Assembly (NCBI GenBank): GCA_025997935.1
Contig: BNVG01000015.1
Span: 1 to 25,054 of the forward strand
Length of the DNA stretch: 25,054 bases
Source: Synergistales bacterium
GTDB taxonomy: Bacteria > Synergistota > Synergistia > Synergistales > Aminobacteriaceae
Reading direction: 5' to 3'
The notes below the pieces were generated by a model. The model was not told the origin of the DNA. It searched no databases and worked only from the letters and a program-made list of their open reading frames with translations. The position numbers were made by a program, and so were the translations under genes. Below, in pieces: positions 1 through 7,977 of the stretch; the first letter of the stretch is position 1, and every line of letters starts with the position of its first letter.

Positions 1-1971
1 GCCGCGACGGAATACCTGTCGGATATGGCGGGGGAATCCATAGCCGGGGTTGTAGTCAGAGACGTCGGCGCGGCGGAGCGGGCGAGGGGGCATTTGGCCG
101 ATTTTCGTATGCTTCTCGAGGGGAACGCCAAGAGAGGCGCGCCCAGTTTTCCGCAGGAAGTAATCGCCGCTTTTCGCACGCTTGACCCTACACAGAGAGA
201 GAACCTGTTGAGCGCCGCGGACAAGATCGGAAACGCTTATTTTGAGACTATGTCCCAAATTGGAGAGGGTTTGCCCAGGATAGGCGTTTCTAAAATCGGA
301 CAGTCGGACGTCAGAGAAATGACCGAGGAGGACAGGGGCGTCGTGTGGGACGAAATTCACAAGCTGTCTTTATCGGCCGGAGACGGAAACCTGCTTTACC
401 AGCTTTTGATTCTGATTATAGACCCCGCCTACAAGATAGATGTCTCGGCGACAGAAATGGTACGCAACGCCGCTAAATATTCGATGCCTACCATTGAGAG
501 AAGATTGAAGGCCGGAGACGTCATAGTGGAAAATGGACAGCCCATAACCTCAGCTATTGCGCGCGTTTTGAGATACCAGGGATATACTTCGCGCGACTTT
601 CCGTGGAGCCAGCTTGCCGCGGCCTCTCTTTTGATTATGACCCTTCCTCTGTGGTTTGACATTTTGCGGGGAGAGGTGAACGTCCCGCGCGGCTACGCCG
701 GTTTTGCCGGAGTGGGTTGGGGATGCGTCATTTTTGTTATTGTAATGGGCTGGACGTTCGAGGCCATAGCCTCCCATATAGGGATAGTCGGAGCCGGCGT
801 TCTTCCCGCCATAACGACCGCCTACCTGTGTATGCCCCGACGTTACGCTTTTTTGATATGCATAGAGATTCTTATATCGGCGATATTTCTGATTGTGGGG
901 CTGTCGGTGTCGAACACGCTCTTTTTGCTGGTATATGGCCTCATGGCCGCGACGGTCGGCTACTATGCTTTGCACAGGATACAGTCGCGCGAAAACTTGG
1001 GGTATAAAGTAATAGTTTTGGCCGTGCTTCTGACCTTGCTAAAAATAGCCGCCATACACTATCAGGGTTTCAATGTGTCGTTTGCCATAGGCTGGCCTAT
1101 GGGCGCGACGTGGCGCAGAATGGGGCTGTTTTTGGCGTATGGTCTCGTATCGACGTCTTTGATAACGGTGCTTCTGCCTATGTTTGAAAAATCCATAGGC
1201 GTACTTTCGGTTTTACGCCTCAGAGAGCTGAGCCATCCGTCGAGCCCTTTGCTTCATAAAATGCAGACCGAAATCCCCGGGACATATCACCATAGCTTGA
1301 TGATAGGAACGCTCGCGGAGGCCGTGGCCAAGGAATTGGACATTGACGAAAACCTGATGAAAACAGGCGCTTACTACCACGACATCGGAAAATTACGCCA
1401 TCCGTTCTTTTTTATTGAAAACCAGCTTGGCGCAGGCAATATTCACGATAATATGTCGCCCGCCCTGTCGGCTTTGGCGATAACGGCGCACGTCCGAGAG
1501 GGGCTTGAACTCGCAAACGAGTTTGGCCTGCCCAAGAAGGTAAAACAGTTTATATCGGAGCATCACGGCACGACTTTCCTTGGATATTTTTATAAAAAGG
1601 CCATAGCCGAAGGCGAAAAGGTCGATCATGAACAGTTTTGCTACCCGGGGCCTAAGCCTCAGTCGCGCGAGACCGCGCTTCTTATGCTTTTAGACTCCAC
1701 GGAGGCGGCCATGAGAGCCGAGAGTGGGCATGGCAAAGTCATCAGCGTTCAGGATATTCAAGACGTCGTAGAGCGGGTTGTGACTCTTAAAATATCAGAG
1801 CATCAGCTCGACGACGTGGATTTCACATACAGGGAGATGACGCGCGTAAAAATGTCTCTTCTTAAAGCGCTTCAGTCCATGTATCATACGAGGGTCGTAA
1901 AAGAGATCAGGGAGCCGAAAGAATCTAACGAGCCGCGCGAACACAAAAACACTTCAAATCATGAGAAATAA
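1..1971 (+). CDS. PgpH-like 7TM HD-domain phosphohydrolase (5' truncated)
   Basis: The reading frame is already open at base 1 (eight codons before the first ATG at 25, no stop), so the gene starts upstream of the window. The visible ~656 residues hold the end of an extracytoplasmic 7TMR-HDED-type domain, then about seven hydrophobic segments (roughly residues 195-400 counted from the ATG at 25). A cytoplasmic HD domain follows, with an HH pair at 1288-1293, the HDIGK motif at 1378-1392, and downstream EHH. The family (PgpH, first known from Listeria) hydrolyses cyclic di-AMP to pApA, so that activity is inferred from domain order. The gene is followed 27 nt later by ybeY, the same neighbourhood seen in many bacteria. 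The tail after the HD domain is charged and low complexity (Lys/Glu/Pro-rich) and is probably disordered. Confidence in the family is high; the substrate is untested. Confidence 0.9.
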   Translation, partial: AATEYLSDMAGESIAGVVVRDVGAAERARGHLADFRMLLEGNAKRGAPSFPQEVIAAFRTLDPTQRENLLSAADKIGNAYFETMSQIGEGLPRIGVSKIGQSDVREMTEEDRGVVWDEIHKLSLSAGDGNLLYQLLILIIDPAYKIDVSATEMVRNAAKYSMPTIERRLKAGDVIVENGQPITSAIARVLRYQGYTSRDFPWSQLAAASLLIMTLPLWFDILRGEVNVPRGYAGFAGVGWGCVIFVIVMGWTFEAIASHIGIVGAGVLPAITTAYLCMPRRYAFLICIEILISAIFLIVGLSVSNTLFLLVYGLMAATVGYYALHRIQSRENLGYKVIVLAVLLTLLKIAAIHYQGFNVSFAIGWPMGATWRRMGLFLAYGLVSTSLITVLLPMFEKSIGVLSVLRLRELSHPSSPLLHKMQTEIPGTYHHSLMIGTLAEAVAKELDIDENLMKTGAYYHDIGKLRHPFFFIENQLGAGNIHDNMSPALSALAITAHVREGLELANEFGLPKKVKQFISEHHGTTFLGYFYKKAIAEGEKVDHEQFCYPGPKPQSRETALLMLLDSTEAAMRAESGHGKVISVQDIQDVVERVVTLKISEHQLDDVDFTYREMTRVKMSLLKALQSMYHTRVVKEIREPKESNEPREHKNTSNHEK

Positions 1972-1998
1972 AGAAAGTTTTCGGGAGGGAAATGGCTT

Positions 1999-2547
1999 TT
2001 GAAGTTACATATCGAGATTGACCAATCAGAAGAAGGCGACCCCGCCGGTCTCAGTTGTCAGGAGACCGGAGCGCGACAAGTCGCGAGGCGCAATATCGAC
2101 GTTCTCGCTTCTATCCTCGCGCTTGAGCTCGCCTCGTTGTATCCTGAAGTGGAGAGGCAAGCCGCTACAACCAAGGCTTCAGGTGAAATATCTCTCACAT
2201 TTATGACGCCTGACGAAATAAGAGCGATAAACAAGGAGCATCGCGGGATAGACGAGCCCACGGACGTGCTGTCTTTTCCTTTGTGGGAAATTGACGGGGC
2301 GTTTATGCCGGAGTTTTTTATGCCGGGGATTTTGCCTTTGGGCGATATAATTATTTGCGCTCCCGAGGCGGAGCGCTTGTGTGATACGCCGCCGCTTGAC
2401 GCCCTGTGCTTGGTGCTGGCTCATGGTTTTTTGCACCTTCTGGCGATGGATCACGATACGCCCGAGAAGGAAGCGGAGATGTGGAAGCGTCAGGACGCGT
2501 TGGCCGCTCGTCTTCTCGCGGCCCTGAACGCTCAGGAGGCCGCATAA
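1999..2547 (+). CDS. ybeY: Endoribonuclease YbeY (rRNA maturation factor)
   Basis: This is a 182-residue single-domain metalloprotein of the UPF0054/YbeY family, a zinc-dependent single-strand endoribonuclease that works in 16S rRNA 3'-end maturation and 70S quality control. The diagnostic H-x3-H-x5-H zinc motif is complete (HGFLHLLAMDH, H142, H146, H152), preceded by the conserved EPTDVLSFP stretch. The start is TTG at 1999, about 10 nt after GGGAGGG (1983-1989). The nearby ATG at 1992 hits a stop after nine codons, so it can be excluded. About 55 N-terminal residues precede the conserved core, slightly more than usual. The gene sits between the PgpH-like gene and the CorC-like gene and is probably cotranscribed with both: its stop abuts the next ATG directly. 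Confidence 0.95.
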   Translation: MKLHIEIDQSEEGDPAGLSCQETGARQVARRNIDVLASILALELASLYPEVERQAATTKASGEISLTFMTPDEIRAINKEHRGIDEPTDVLSFPLWEIDGAFMPEFFMPGILPLGDIIICAPEAERLCDTPPLDALCLVLAHGFLHLLAMDHDTPEKEAEMWKRQDALAARLLAALNAQEAA

Positions 2548-3891
2548 ATGGAGACCTCTCCCGACAGCGTCTTAGTTCACGGCGTCGAGATGTATCGTCA
2601 CGCCGAGGCCATGATGGGCAGTTTTGCCGACTCCGCCATTCCGGTGGCGCAGGGGATTTTTTGGCTGTTTATTCTTCTTTGCCTTTCCGCTTTTTGTAGC
2701 GCGTCGGAGACCGTAGTCACCGCGACGCCCAGAAGCAGGCTTATGACCTTGCAGGATACCAAGCCTTTTTACAGAAAAATGCTTCAGTGGATATTAGACG
2801 ATGTGCAGCATGTCCTGACGCTTTGTCTTATATCGAACAACATCGTAAATATCGGGGCAAGCACTTTGGCCACGGCCTTGGCTTTGCGGTTTTTCGGAGA
2901 AAGGTCTTTGATTGTCGTGGTGCCGGCTTTGGCTATGACTGTAATCATATTTGGGGAAATTGTGCCCAAGAGCATGGCGCTGACCGGCGGCGAACGCGTT
3001 CTTCTCTTCTGCGCGCCGTTTTTGCGCGCGTTGGGATTTCTTATCTATCCGGTTACATGGCTGACACAGAAGGCCGTCAGTACGCTGGGCTGGATTTTTC
3101 ACTTGGACATGAAGCGCCGGGGCCCGTTCGTGACAAGAGAAGAAATAGAGCAGTTTGTCAACATCGGAGAAGAAAGCGGCGCGCTCGAGCCTGTCGAACG
3201 GCGAATGATACACGGGGTCATAGATTTTGAGGAAAAACGGGTGCACGAGATTATGGTGCCGCGTACCGATATGGTGACAATCGAGTCTTCGGAGACTGTG
3301 GGGTCGGCCGTTGAGGTGTTTATCGAGTGCGGGCATTCGCGTCTTCCGGTGTATGAAGACAGCCCCGATAATATAACGGGCATTCTGTACGTAAAAGATA
3401 CGCTCCAGAGCCTTGTGGAGGGCGACTTGGAGCGCGGCGTGGGAGAGCTGGCCCGCGAACCGCTCTTTGTGCCTGAGAGCATACGCACTGTGGAGCTTCT
3501 GGAGCTTATGCGCCGCGACCACGTGCATATAGCCATAGTTGTGGACGAGTACGGCGGGATAGCCGGTAGCGTGACCATGGAAGACCTGCTCGAGGAGATA
3601 GTGGGGGAGATTCAGGACGAGTACGATCAGGAAACACCGGAAATTCAGGAGCAGGAAAGCGGCGTATATCTTGTTCAGGGAAATATGAGCCTTGAAGACC
3701 TGAGCGAGGCGCTTGATTGTCCGTTCGAGTCCGAGGACGCGGAGAGCATCGCCGGATTAGTTCTGTCTTTGGCTGGGAAGTTTCCGGAGATAAACTCCGA
3801 GTTTGAGTACGGCGATTGGCTTATTCGCGTTATGGATTTGGAAGACCATAGAGTGAAATTGCTCAAGATGAGCAGAAAAGGCGATAGATAG
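2548..3891 (+). CDS. CorC/HlyC-type CNNM-CBS membrane protein
   Basis: The protein has 447 residues. Its N-terminal DUF21/CNNM transmembrane domain (about residues 25-190) has several hydrophobic helices and the FCSASETVV signature. Two CBS domains follow (roughly 220-350; MVPRTDM and VDEYGG motifs are visible), then a C-terminal CorC_HlyC domain. Relatives are implicated in Mg2+ or cobalt homeostasis, and some are annotated as hemolysins, a label the sequence does not support here. The ATG lies immediately after the ybeY stop, with AGGAGG at 2534-2539 inside ybeY, so translation is probably coupled. The last 18 bases, including the TAG stop, recur as an exact copy at 4305-4322 beyond the antitoxin gene. 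The coding sequence itself is intact and ends in a normal charged tail. Confidence 0.9.
   Translation: METSPDSVLVHGVEMYRHAEAMMGSFADSAIPVAQGIFWLFILLCLSAFCSASETVVTATPRSRLMTLQDTKPFYRKMLQWILDDVQHVLTLCLISNNIVNIGASTLATALALRFFGERSLIVVVPALAMTVIIFGEIVPKSMALTGGERVLLFCAPFLRALGFLIYPVTWLTQKAVSTLGWIFHLDMKRRGPFVTREEIEQFVNIGEESGALEPVERRMIHGVIDFEEKRVHEIMVPRTDMVTIESSETVGSAVEVFIECGHSRLPVYEDSPDNITGILYVKDTLQSLVEGDLERGVGELAREPLFVPESIRTVELLELMRRDHVHIAIVVDEYGGIAGSVTMEDLLEEIVGEIQDEYDQETPEIQEQESGVYLVQGNMSLEDLSEALDCPFESEDAESIAGLVLSLAGKFPEINSEFEYGDWLIRVMDLEDHRVKLLKMSRKGDR
3874..3891 (+). repeat. 18-bp direct repeat, left copy
   Basis: AGAAAAGGCGATAGATAG forms the last codons and stop of the corC-like gene. An identical copy lies at 4305-4322. 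The match ends at both edges (C versus G on the left, T versus A on the right). The pair brackets the antitoxin gene with its promoter. Confidence 0.9.
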
Positions 3892-3908
3892 TCGTCTCTG
3901 AATTTTAT

Positions 3909-3937
3909 TTGATTTGTATGTCATTATGGCATATACT
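3909..3937 (+). promoter_or_regulatory. Sigma-70-type promoter of the DUF1778 gene
   Basis: TTGATT (3909-3914), a 17-nt spacer, and TATACT (3932-3937) make a close match to a vegetative promoter. It would start transcription near 3944, about 38 nt before the antitoxin ATG. It lies inside the repeat-bounded segment, so the cassette carries its own promoter. Confidence 0.6.
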
Positions 3938-3957
3938 TTAACAAATAATTATGCCAT
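3926..3957. promoter_or_regulatory. Inverted repeat, candidate antitoxin operator
   Basis: ATGGCATA (3926-3933) is the exact reverse complement of TATGCCAT (3950-3957), with a 16-nt spacer. The left arm touches the -10 element and the right arm lies just past the expected start of transcription. Ribbon-helix-helix antitoxins of this family commonly autorepress through inverted repeats, so an operator role is a reasonable inference. Confidence 0.5.
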
Positions 3958-3981
3958 TCTGGGCTGAAAGGAGAATTTTCA

Positions 3982-4284
3982 ATGCCTACGTCAAACGCCG
4001 CGACAACAATCAGAATGAACGACTACGCCAAGGCGGTTTTGGACTCCGCGGCCAAATACACCAACCAGTCGCGGTCGGCGTTTATGCTGTCCGTATCATT
4101 AAAAAAGGCCGAAGAAGTTATCCGTGAACGTTCCGAAACCATACGAGAAATCGCCCCTATCGTCTTGAACGCAGAGGAAAGTCAAAATTTCATAGCGGCG
4201 TTGGAGCGCGATTTTGAGCCGTCCGAGGCATTACTTGACTTGAAAAAGCATTATGACTCGTTCAACATCGTAGATAGGACATAG
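3982..4284 (+). CDS. DUF1778/TacA-type ribbon-helix-helix antitoxin (no adjacent toxin)
   Basis: This 100-residue protein starts at an ATG 8 nt after GAAAGGAG. An N-terminal ribbon-helix-helix DNA-binding segment (about residues 8-45; TTIRMNDYAKAVLDSAAK, then SRSAFMLSVSLKKAEEVI) is followed by the C-terminal neutralising tail (SQNFIAALERDFEPSEALLDL) typical of DUF1778 antitoxins. Family members pair with a GNAT acetyltransferase toxin (TacT/AtaT-like) that blocks aminoacyl-tRNAs, usually encoded immediately downstream. Here no toxin follows: only about 92 nt separate its stop from the argG stop on the other strand, and they hold a repeat copy and a terminator. The gene has its own promoter and candidate operator and lies between 18-bp direct repeats. 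It may be a solitary anti-addiction gene, a stranded half of a module, or a regulator acting elsewhere. The frame and tail are intact, arguing against a pseudogene. Confidence 0.85.
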   Translation: MPTSNAATTIRMNDYAKAVLDSAAKYTNQSRSAFMLSVSLKKAEEVIRERSETIREIAPIVLNAEESQNFIAALERDFEPSEALLDLKKHYDSFNIVDRT

Positions 4285-4304
4285 TTTTGCAATTCACATT
4301 TGAG

Positions 4305-4322
4305 AGAAAAGGCGATAGATAG
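4305..4322 (+). repeat. 18-bp direct repeat, right copy
   Basis: This is an exact copy of 3874-3891 (the 3' end of the corC-like gene), 431 bp away start to start. It lies in non-coding DNA between the antitoxin stop and the terminator. Confidence 0.9.
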
Positions 4323-4346
4323 ATTAGATTATAAACACGTGAAACG

Positions 4347-4380
4347 GGGGGCGCGAAAAATCCGCGCCCCCTTTATTTAT
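4347..4380 (+). terminator. Intrinsic terminator between the antitoxin gene and argG
   Basis: GGGGGCGCG (4347-4355) pairs with CGCGCCCCC (4363-4371) in a perfect 9-bp stem around a 7-nt loop. TTTATTTAT follows on the + strand. Read the other way, it starts 5 nt past the argG stop with a weaker T tract, so it probably serves both convergent units. Confidence 0.8.
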
Positions 4381-5609
4381 GCCTCGATGGGAATTTCAGC
4401 CTTTTCCTGAGATGGGTATGTCGATGTCCATGTTTTGATGGGAAGACCCCAGATTTTGATGAAGCCGACGGCGGCGGAGTGGTCGAAGGCGTCGCCTTCT
4501 GAGTAAGTGGCCAAGTCGTGCCTGTAAATGCTCTTTCCCGCCTTCATGCCGCGGACGACGGCCTGCCCCTTGAAAAGGCGCATTTTGACGACGCCGCTGA
4601 CGTACTGTTGGGTTTCGTTGACGAAGGCCTCGATGCTCTTTCTCAGCGGCGAGTACCAATATCCCTCATAAGCCAGCTCCGCGAACTTGACTTCAAGCTC
4701 TTTTTTCGCGGCCAGCACTCTTTTGTCAAGCGTCAGGGTCTCGAGGGCGCGGTGAGCTGTGATGAGAGTGATGGGCGCGGGGCACTCGTAAACCTCGCGG
4801 CTCTTGAAGCCGACAAGCCTGTCCTCCACCATATCTACGCGGCCCACGCCATGACGGCCCGCTATTTTGTTCAGCTCGGCTATCAGCATGGGGCCGTTCA
4901 TCGCGGTTCCGTTCAGCGCGACTGGGACGCCTTTGTCAAAGGTTATCTCGACAAATTCCGGGTCGTTCGGGGCGGCGAGCGGGTTTGCCGTAAGCTCGTA
5001 AGCGTCTTCCGGCGGCTCGTTCCAAGGGTCTTCGAGCATTCCGCACTCTATGGAGCGCCCCCACAGGTTTTCGTCCACGCTGTAAGGAGACGACGTGGTG
5101 GCCTTCACGGGTATGCCGTGTTTCAGGGCGTATTCCATCTCGGCCTCGCGCGTGAAGTGCCAGTCGCGCACGGGCGCCAAGACCTCTATTTTTGGGTTCA
5201 GGGCCGTGGCGCATACCTCTATACGCACCTGATCCTGCCCCTTGCCCGTGCAGCCGTGGGCCACAGCCACGGCGCCGTCTTTGTTGGCTATATCGACGAG
5301 CGTCTTGGCTATAAGCGGACGGGAGAGAGCCGAAGTCAGGGGGTAAGTTCCCTGATACATGCCGTTGGCCTTGAGAGACGGCCACACGAAGTTGTCGACA
5401 AAAGTCTTCTTGAGGTCGAATATGTAGGCCTTCACAGCGCCGCTGTGCAGAGCCTTGTTTTTTGCCGCCTCCAAATCCACGGCCTCCTGCCCGACATCGG
5501 CCGTCATGGTGATGACGTCATACCCCTTCTCCGAAAGCCACACCACGGCCACGGACGTATCTAATCCGCCGCTGTACGCGAGGACGACCTTTCCTTTACT
5601 GCCTGCCAT
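4377..5609 (-). CDS. argG: Argininosuccinate synthase
   Basis: This enzyme ligates citrulline and aspartate with ATP in arginine biosynthesis (EC 6.3.4.5). The 410-residue product matches the family length. The pyrophosphatase-type ATP loop is near the start (VVLAYSGGLDTS, residues 8-19), followed by TADVGQ, GCTGKGQDQVR and SVDENLWGRSIE, all hallmark blocks. The frame stays open to a TTG at 5660, but that codon overlaps the promoter -10. The ATG at 5609 has AGGAGG 7 nt upstream (5617-5622) and begins where the family begins, so I use it. No argH or other arginine gene is adjacent. The gene is probably monocistronic, ending at the shared terminator. Confidence 0.96.
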   Translation of the reverse strand: MAGSKGKVVLAYSGGLDTSVAVVWLSEKGYDVITMTADVGQEAVDLEAAKNKALHSGAVKAYIFDLKKTFVDNFVWPSLKANGMYQGTYPLTSALSRPLIAKTLVDIANKDGAVAVAHGCTGKGQDQVRIEVCATALNPKIEVLAPVRDWHFTREAEMEYALKHGIPVKATTSSPYSVDENLWGRSIECGMLEDPWNEPPEDAYELTANPLAAPNDPEFVEITFDKGVPVALNGTAMNGPMLIAELNKIAGRHGVGRVDMVEDRLVGFKSREVYECPAPITLITAHRALETLTLDKRVLAAKKELEVKFAELAYEGYWYSPLRKSIEAFVNETQQYVSGVVKMRLFKGQAVVRGMKAGKSIYRHDLATYSEGDAFDHSAAVGFIKIWGLPIKTWTSTYPSQEKAEIPIEA

Positions 5610-5659
5610 AATAAAACCTCCTGCGAATTTTAGGGCTGCTTTGCCCTCATACTGCCTCA

Positions 5660-5688
5660 ATTATATAAATCTATGAACAAAAAGTCAA
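5660..5688 (-). promoter_or_regulatory. argG promoter
   Basis: On the - strand, TTGACT (5683-5688), a 17-nt spacer and a perfect TATAAT (5660-5665) predict a start near 5652 and a leader of roughly 45 nt. This excludes the upstream TTG at 5660 as the argG start. Confidence 0.75.
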
Positions 5689-5689
5689 A
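5672..5689. promoter_or_regulatory. Candidate ARG box (ArgR operator)
   Basis: TATGAACAAAAAGTCAAA fits the 18-bp ARG-box pattern (TGAAT-wwww-ATTCA core) with one mismatch in each half-site. It covers the -35 and most of the spacer of the argG promoter, the right place for arginine-dependent repression. No argR gene is in the window, so this is inference from the site alone. Confidence 0.45.
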
Positions 5690-5822
5690 TTCCAGTTAAA
5701 AAATTTACCAAAGTTTGTTTTTAATAAGTGTGATAATATCGCTGGTAATCTGTTAATATATATAAAATAAATATTCTAAATATAATCCTTGAAATCAAAT
5801 TTGGCACAGGGAGGTTTGTTGG

Positions 5823-7970
5823 TTGAAAAAGATAAAAATTCTCGGGATACTATTGTTATTCGCCGCGCTGATTTTCGCTGTCCGCGCGGAGGCGGCGACT
5901 AATGATCGCTATGATTTTCACTATTATCAACTGCGCGACGTGAGCGGTTTGCGTAGCGGACACACCGTAGCCGGCGCTCAGTGGTTCGCCACGGTAAGCG
6001 ATTGGTATCTTTCACCTGTAGATAATCGTTTGGGTATATTTCAGGATACGGAAGGCGCGCAGACGAGCGTTCCGATGGTCACGTCCGCTGATTTGATTTA
6101 CAATTTTCAGGGCGTATATATGGAAGACCCCCAACACTACAAAGGCGGTAATCCATATTATACAGAATACCCCGACGAGTGGCGCTATCGTACGGAAGAC
6201 CCTTGGGTCTGGTATTATCATAGAGAAGACCTCAATTTTGATCGGATGGATTCCGTCTATTTAGTCATACCTGACGGGAAGGGCGAGCTGAATATTAACT
6301 TTTACAACGACTTGGCCTCCCACAATCCGCCCGAAAATATGTTTGGCACGCCGTATGCCGTGACGGAGGACATATTGGTCGGAGGGCTTAACGACTATTA
6401 TTCAGTTAGCCACCTGACCAAACCGCAGCTTGTACCCTCCCTCGACTATCTTCCCGCTAAAATGAATTTCAACGCCGCAAATCCACAGAGTTACGGCAGT
6501 TCTCAAGGCTGGCTGACGTTCAGGCAATCCGCCAGTTTTGACGTGAGTTTCAATGGATACCGTGAGTCGATAAATATCCCCCTCGTCGTAGCTAACGTAC
6601 ATAACGGCCCGGCGTCAGACCCCGGCAACGAGCTGTATTTTGACATGTCGCTTTTTGATGTAAGCGGCGATATGGTGGCGCGCAAAAAGTTTCGCTGGGG
6701 CGCGGACAAGAATAAGATACAAGGCCTCGGCACGTTTTTTATGATTGACGGCGATAAGACGGAATATCGGTTGGATACTCAGATAACCAACAGGACAGGA
6801 GTTCGGTATCGTCAGCAAAGATATGACACCGGCGGAGACGCGCAGACTATCTATCCTTCCTACTGGAGCTATGACATACCGGACGACCTGTATAAAACTT
6901 TGCCAAAGTCGTTCCATCTCGATCTTCAAAGTCAGATTGCCCCCGGGCTTATCACGCATTATACCGCCAGTGTGGATATGAGCGTTCGTAAACATGAGTC
7001 ATTCCGCCTTTATCCGTTTGACCAGTGGAGCGGTTATTCTGGATTTGATGACTTAACGGCGCCGCATGATTTAGAGCTCACTTTCAGCAAAGTGCGCGGC
7101 ATGGCGTCTTACGGGACTCAGCGCGCGGACGGCGTGTCCGTTACGGGCTTTAGTATGACTTTTGTAGATGACAAATTAAACACAAACGATGTCAAATACA
7201 ATACGCTCAAGGAAATAACGAGATATACCGGCTCAGAGCCGAAGATGCCCCGTTCGGGCTATACGCTTTCAAGAATCAATGAGGGTTATTTTGGCAGAGC
7301 TCCTTTGAACGCCTTCACGATAAGCGCGGACGTGCCGGACTACCTAAAGCGGGTATCGGAAGACATCACACTCAGCGCGGTCAGCCAAGACAAAGAAACA
7401 CCGCTCCTTCCGGTGCGGGTGCGTATGACTTTCTCACGGCAGGTCTTCGATCTTATCGACAAGGAGAAATGGAACGAGCTGCTGAACGCGGAAAGCGTGA
7501 TAGACAAGTTTGCCGAAGTATACACTATATGGGCGTATTCGCCCAACACCGCCGAGAAGGTTTTGAACCTCTTTGACGCTATAAGGAGAGATGACAACAC
7601 TAACGGCGTGCTTTATTCCGTGAGTGATTGCGTAGGGGCGTTCATCGAGGGCAATTCTCTGCACGTGGAGTTTGTCGCGCTCATAGCCGACTCGGTGAGT
7701 CTGCGTGACGGGAAAAGCGCCTTCTGCTACGTCGTAGAGGACGATGAGATTCCGTATATCCTGTTCGGAGACGGGAAGATAGACGACAAGTGGAACCTGA
7801 GCTTTTACGTCGACAGAAACGTGTCCGGGCCTGATTTGAGCAATCCGGGGAGCAAATCGTCCGGCGACGGAGAAGGCGGAAGCGGTTGCAATCAGGGCGG
7901 CGTATCCGCGGCGATATTCGCGTTATTGGCCGGAGCCTGGTTTATCAGAAGAGCTAAAAGGATTTCATAA
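5823..7970 (+). CDS. Large secreted protein with Synergist-CTERM sorting signal
   Basis: This 715-residue protein starts at TTG, 8 nt after AGGGAGG (5808-5814). An N-terminal signal peptide (KKIKILGILLLFAALIFAV, then AEAA) is followed by about 650 residues rich in Tyr, Asp and Trp and poor in Cys, with no fold I can name. The mixture suggests beta-rich extracellular modules. The last 35 residues form a sorting tail: a Gly/Ser-rich linker, SGCNQGG with a single cysteine, a hydrophobic helix and a final RRAKR, the layout of the Synergist-CTERM domain characteristic of Synergistota. Proteins with such tails are expected to be exported and then processed or anchored at the envelope. The function of the body is unknown. 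It stands alone between argG and a bidirectional terminator, with an AT-rich upstream region. Confidence 0.85.
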   Translation: MKKIKILGILLLFAALIFAVRAEAATNDRYDFHYYQLRDVSGLRSGHTVAGAQWFATVSDWYLSPVDNRLGIFQDTEGAQTSVPMVTSADLIYNFQGVYMEDPQHYKGGNPYYTEYPDEWRYRTEDPWVWYYHREDLNFDRMDSVYLVIPDGKGELNINFYNDLASHNPPENMFGTPYAVTEDILVGGLNDYYSVSHLTKPQLVPSLDYLPAKMNFNAANPQSYGSSQGWLTFRQSASFDVSFNGYRESINIPLVVANVHNGPASDPGNELYFDMSLFDVSGDMVARKKFRWGADKNKIQGLGTFFMIDGDKTEYRLDTQITNRTGVRYRQQRYDTGGDAQTIYPSYWSYDIPDDLYKTLPKSFHLDLQSQIAPGLITHYTASVDMSVRKHESFRLYPFDQWSGYSGFDDLTAPHDLELTFSKVRGMASYGTQRADGVSVTGFSMTFVDDKLNTNDVKYNTLKEITRYTGSEPKMPRSGYTLSRINEGYFGRAPLNAFTISADVPDYLKRVSEDITLSAVSQDKETPLLPVRVRMTFSRQVFDLIDKEKWNELLNAESVIDKFAEVYTIWAYSPNTAEKVLNLFDAIRRDDNTNGVLYSVSDCVGAFIEGNSLHVEFVALIADSVSLRDGKSAFCYVVEDDEIPYILFGDGKIDDKWNLSFYVDRNVSGPDLSNPGSKSSGDGEGGSGCNQGGVSAAIFALLAGAWFIRRAKRIS

Positions 7971-7977
7971 CTGAACT

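Noticed and set aside
2794..3528. A 244-codon open frame on the - strand opposite the corC-like gene
   Set aside because: Antisense shadow; the + strand CNNM-CBS protein is clearly the real gene.
4518..5564. A 348-codon open frame on the + strand opposite argG
   Set aside because: It lies wholly antisense to an unmistakable argG, has no family features and no suitable ribosome site; it reflects GC-rich codon use in the real gene.
5610..5660. 17-residue N-terminal extension of ArgG from a TTG at 5660
   Set aside because: The TTG overlaps the predicted -10, the extension is not in the family, and the ATG at 5609 has a strong AGGAGG.
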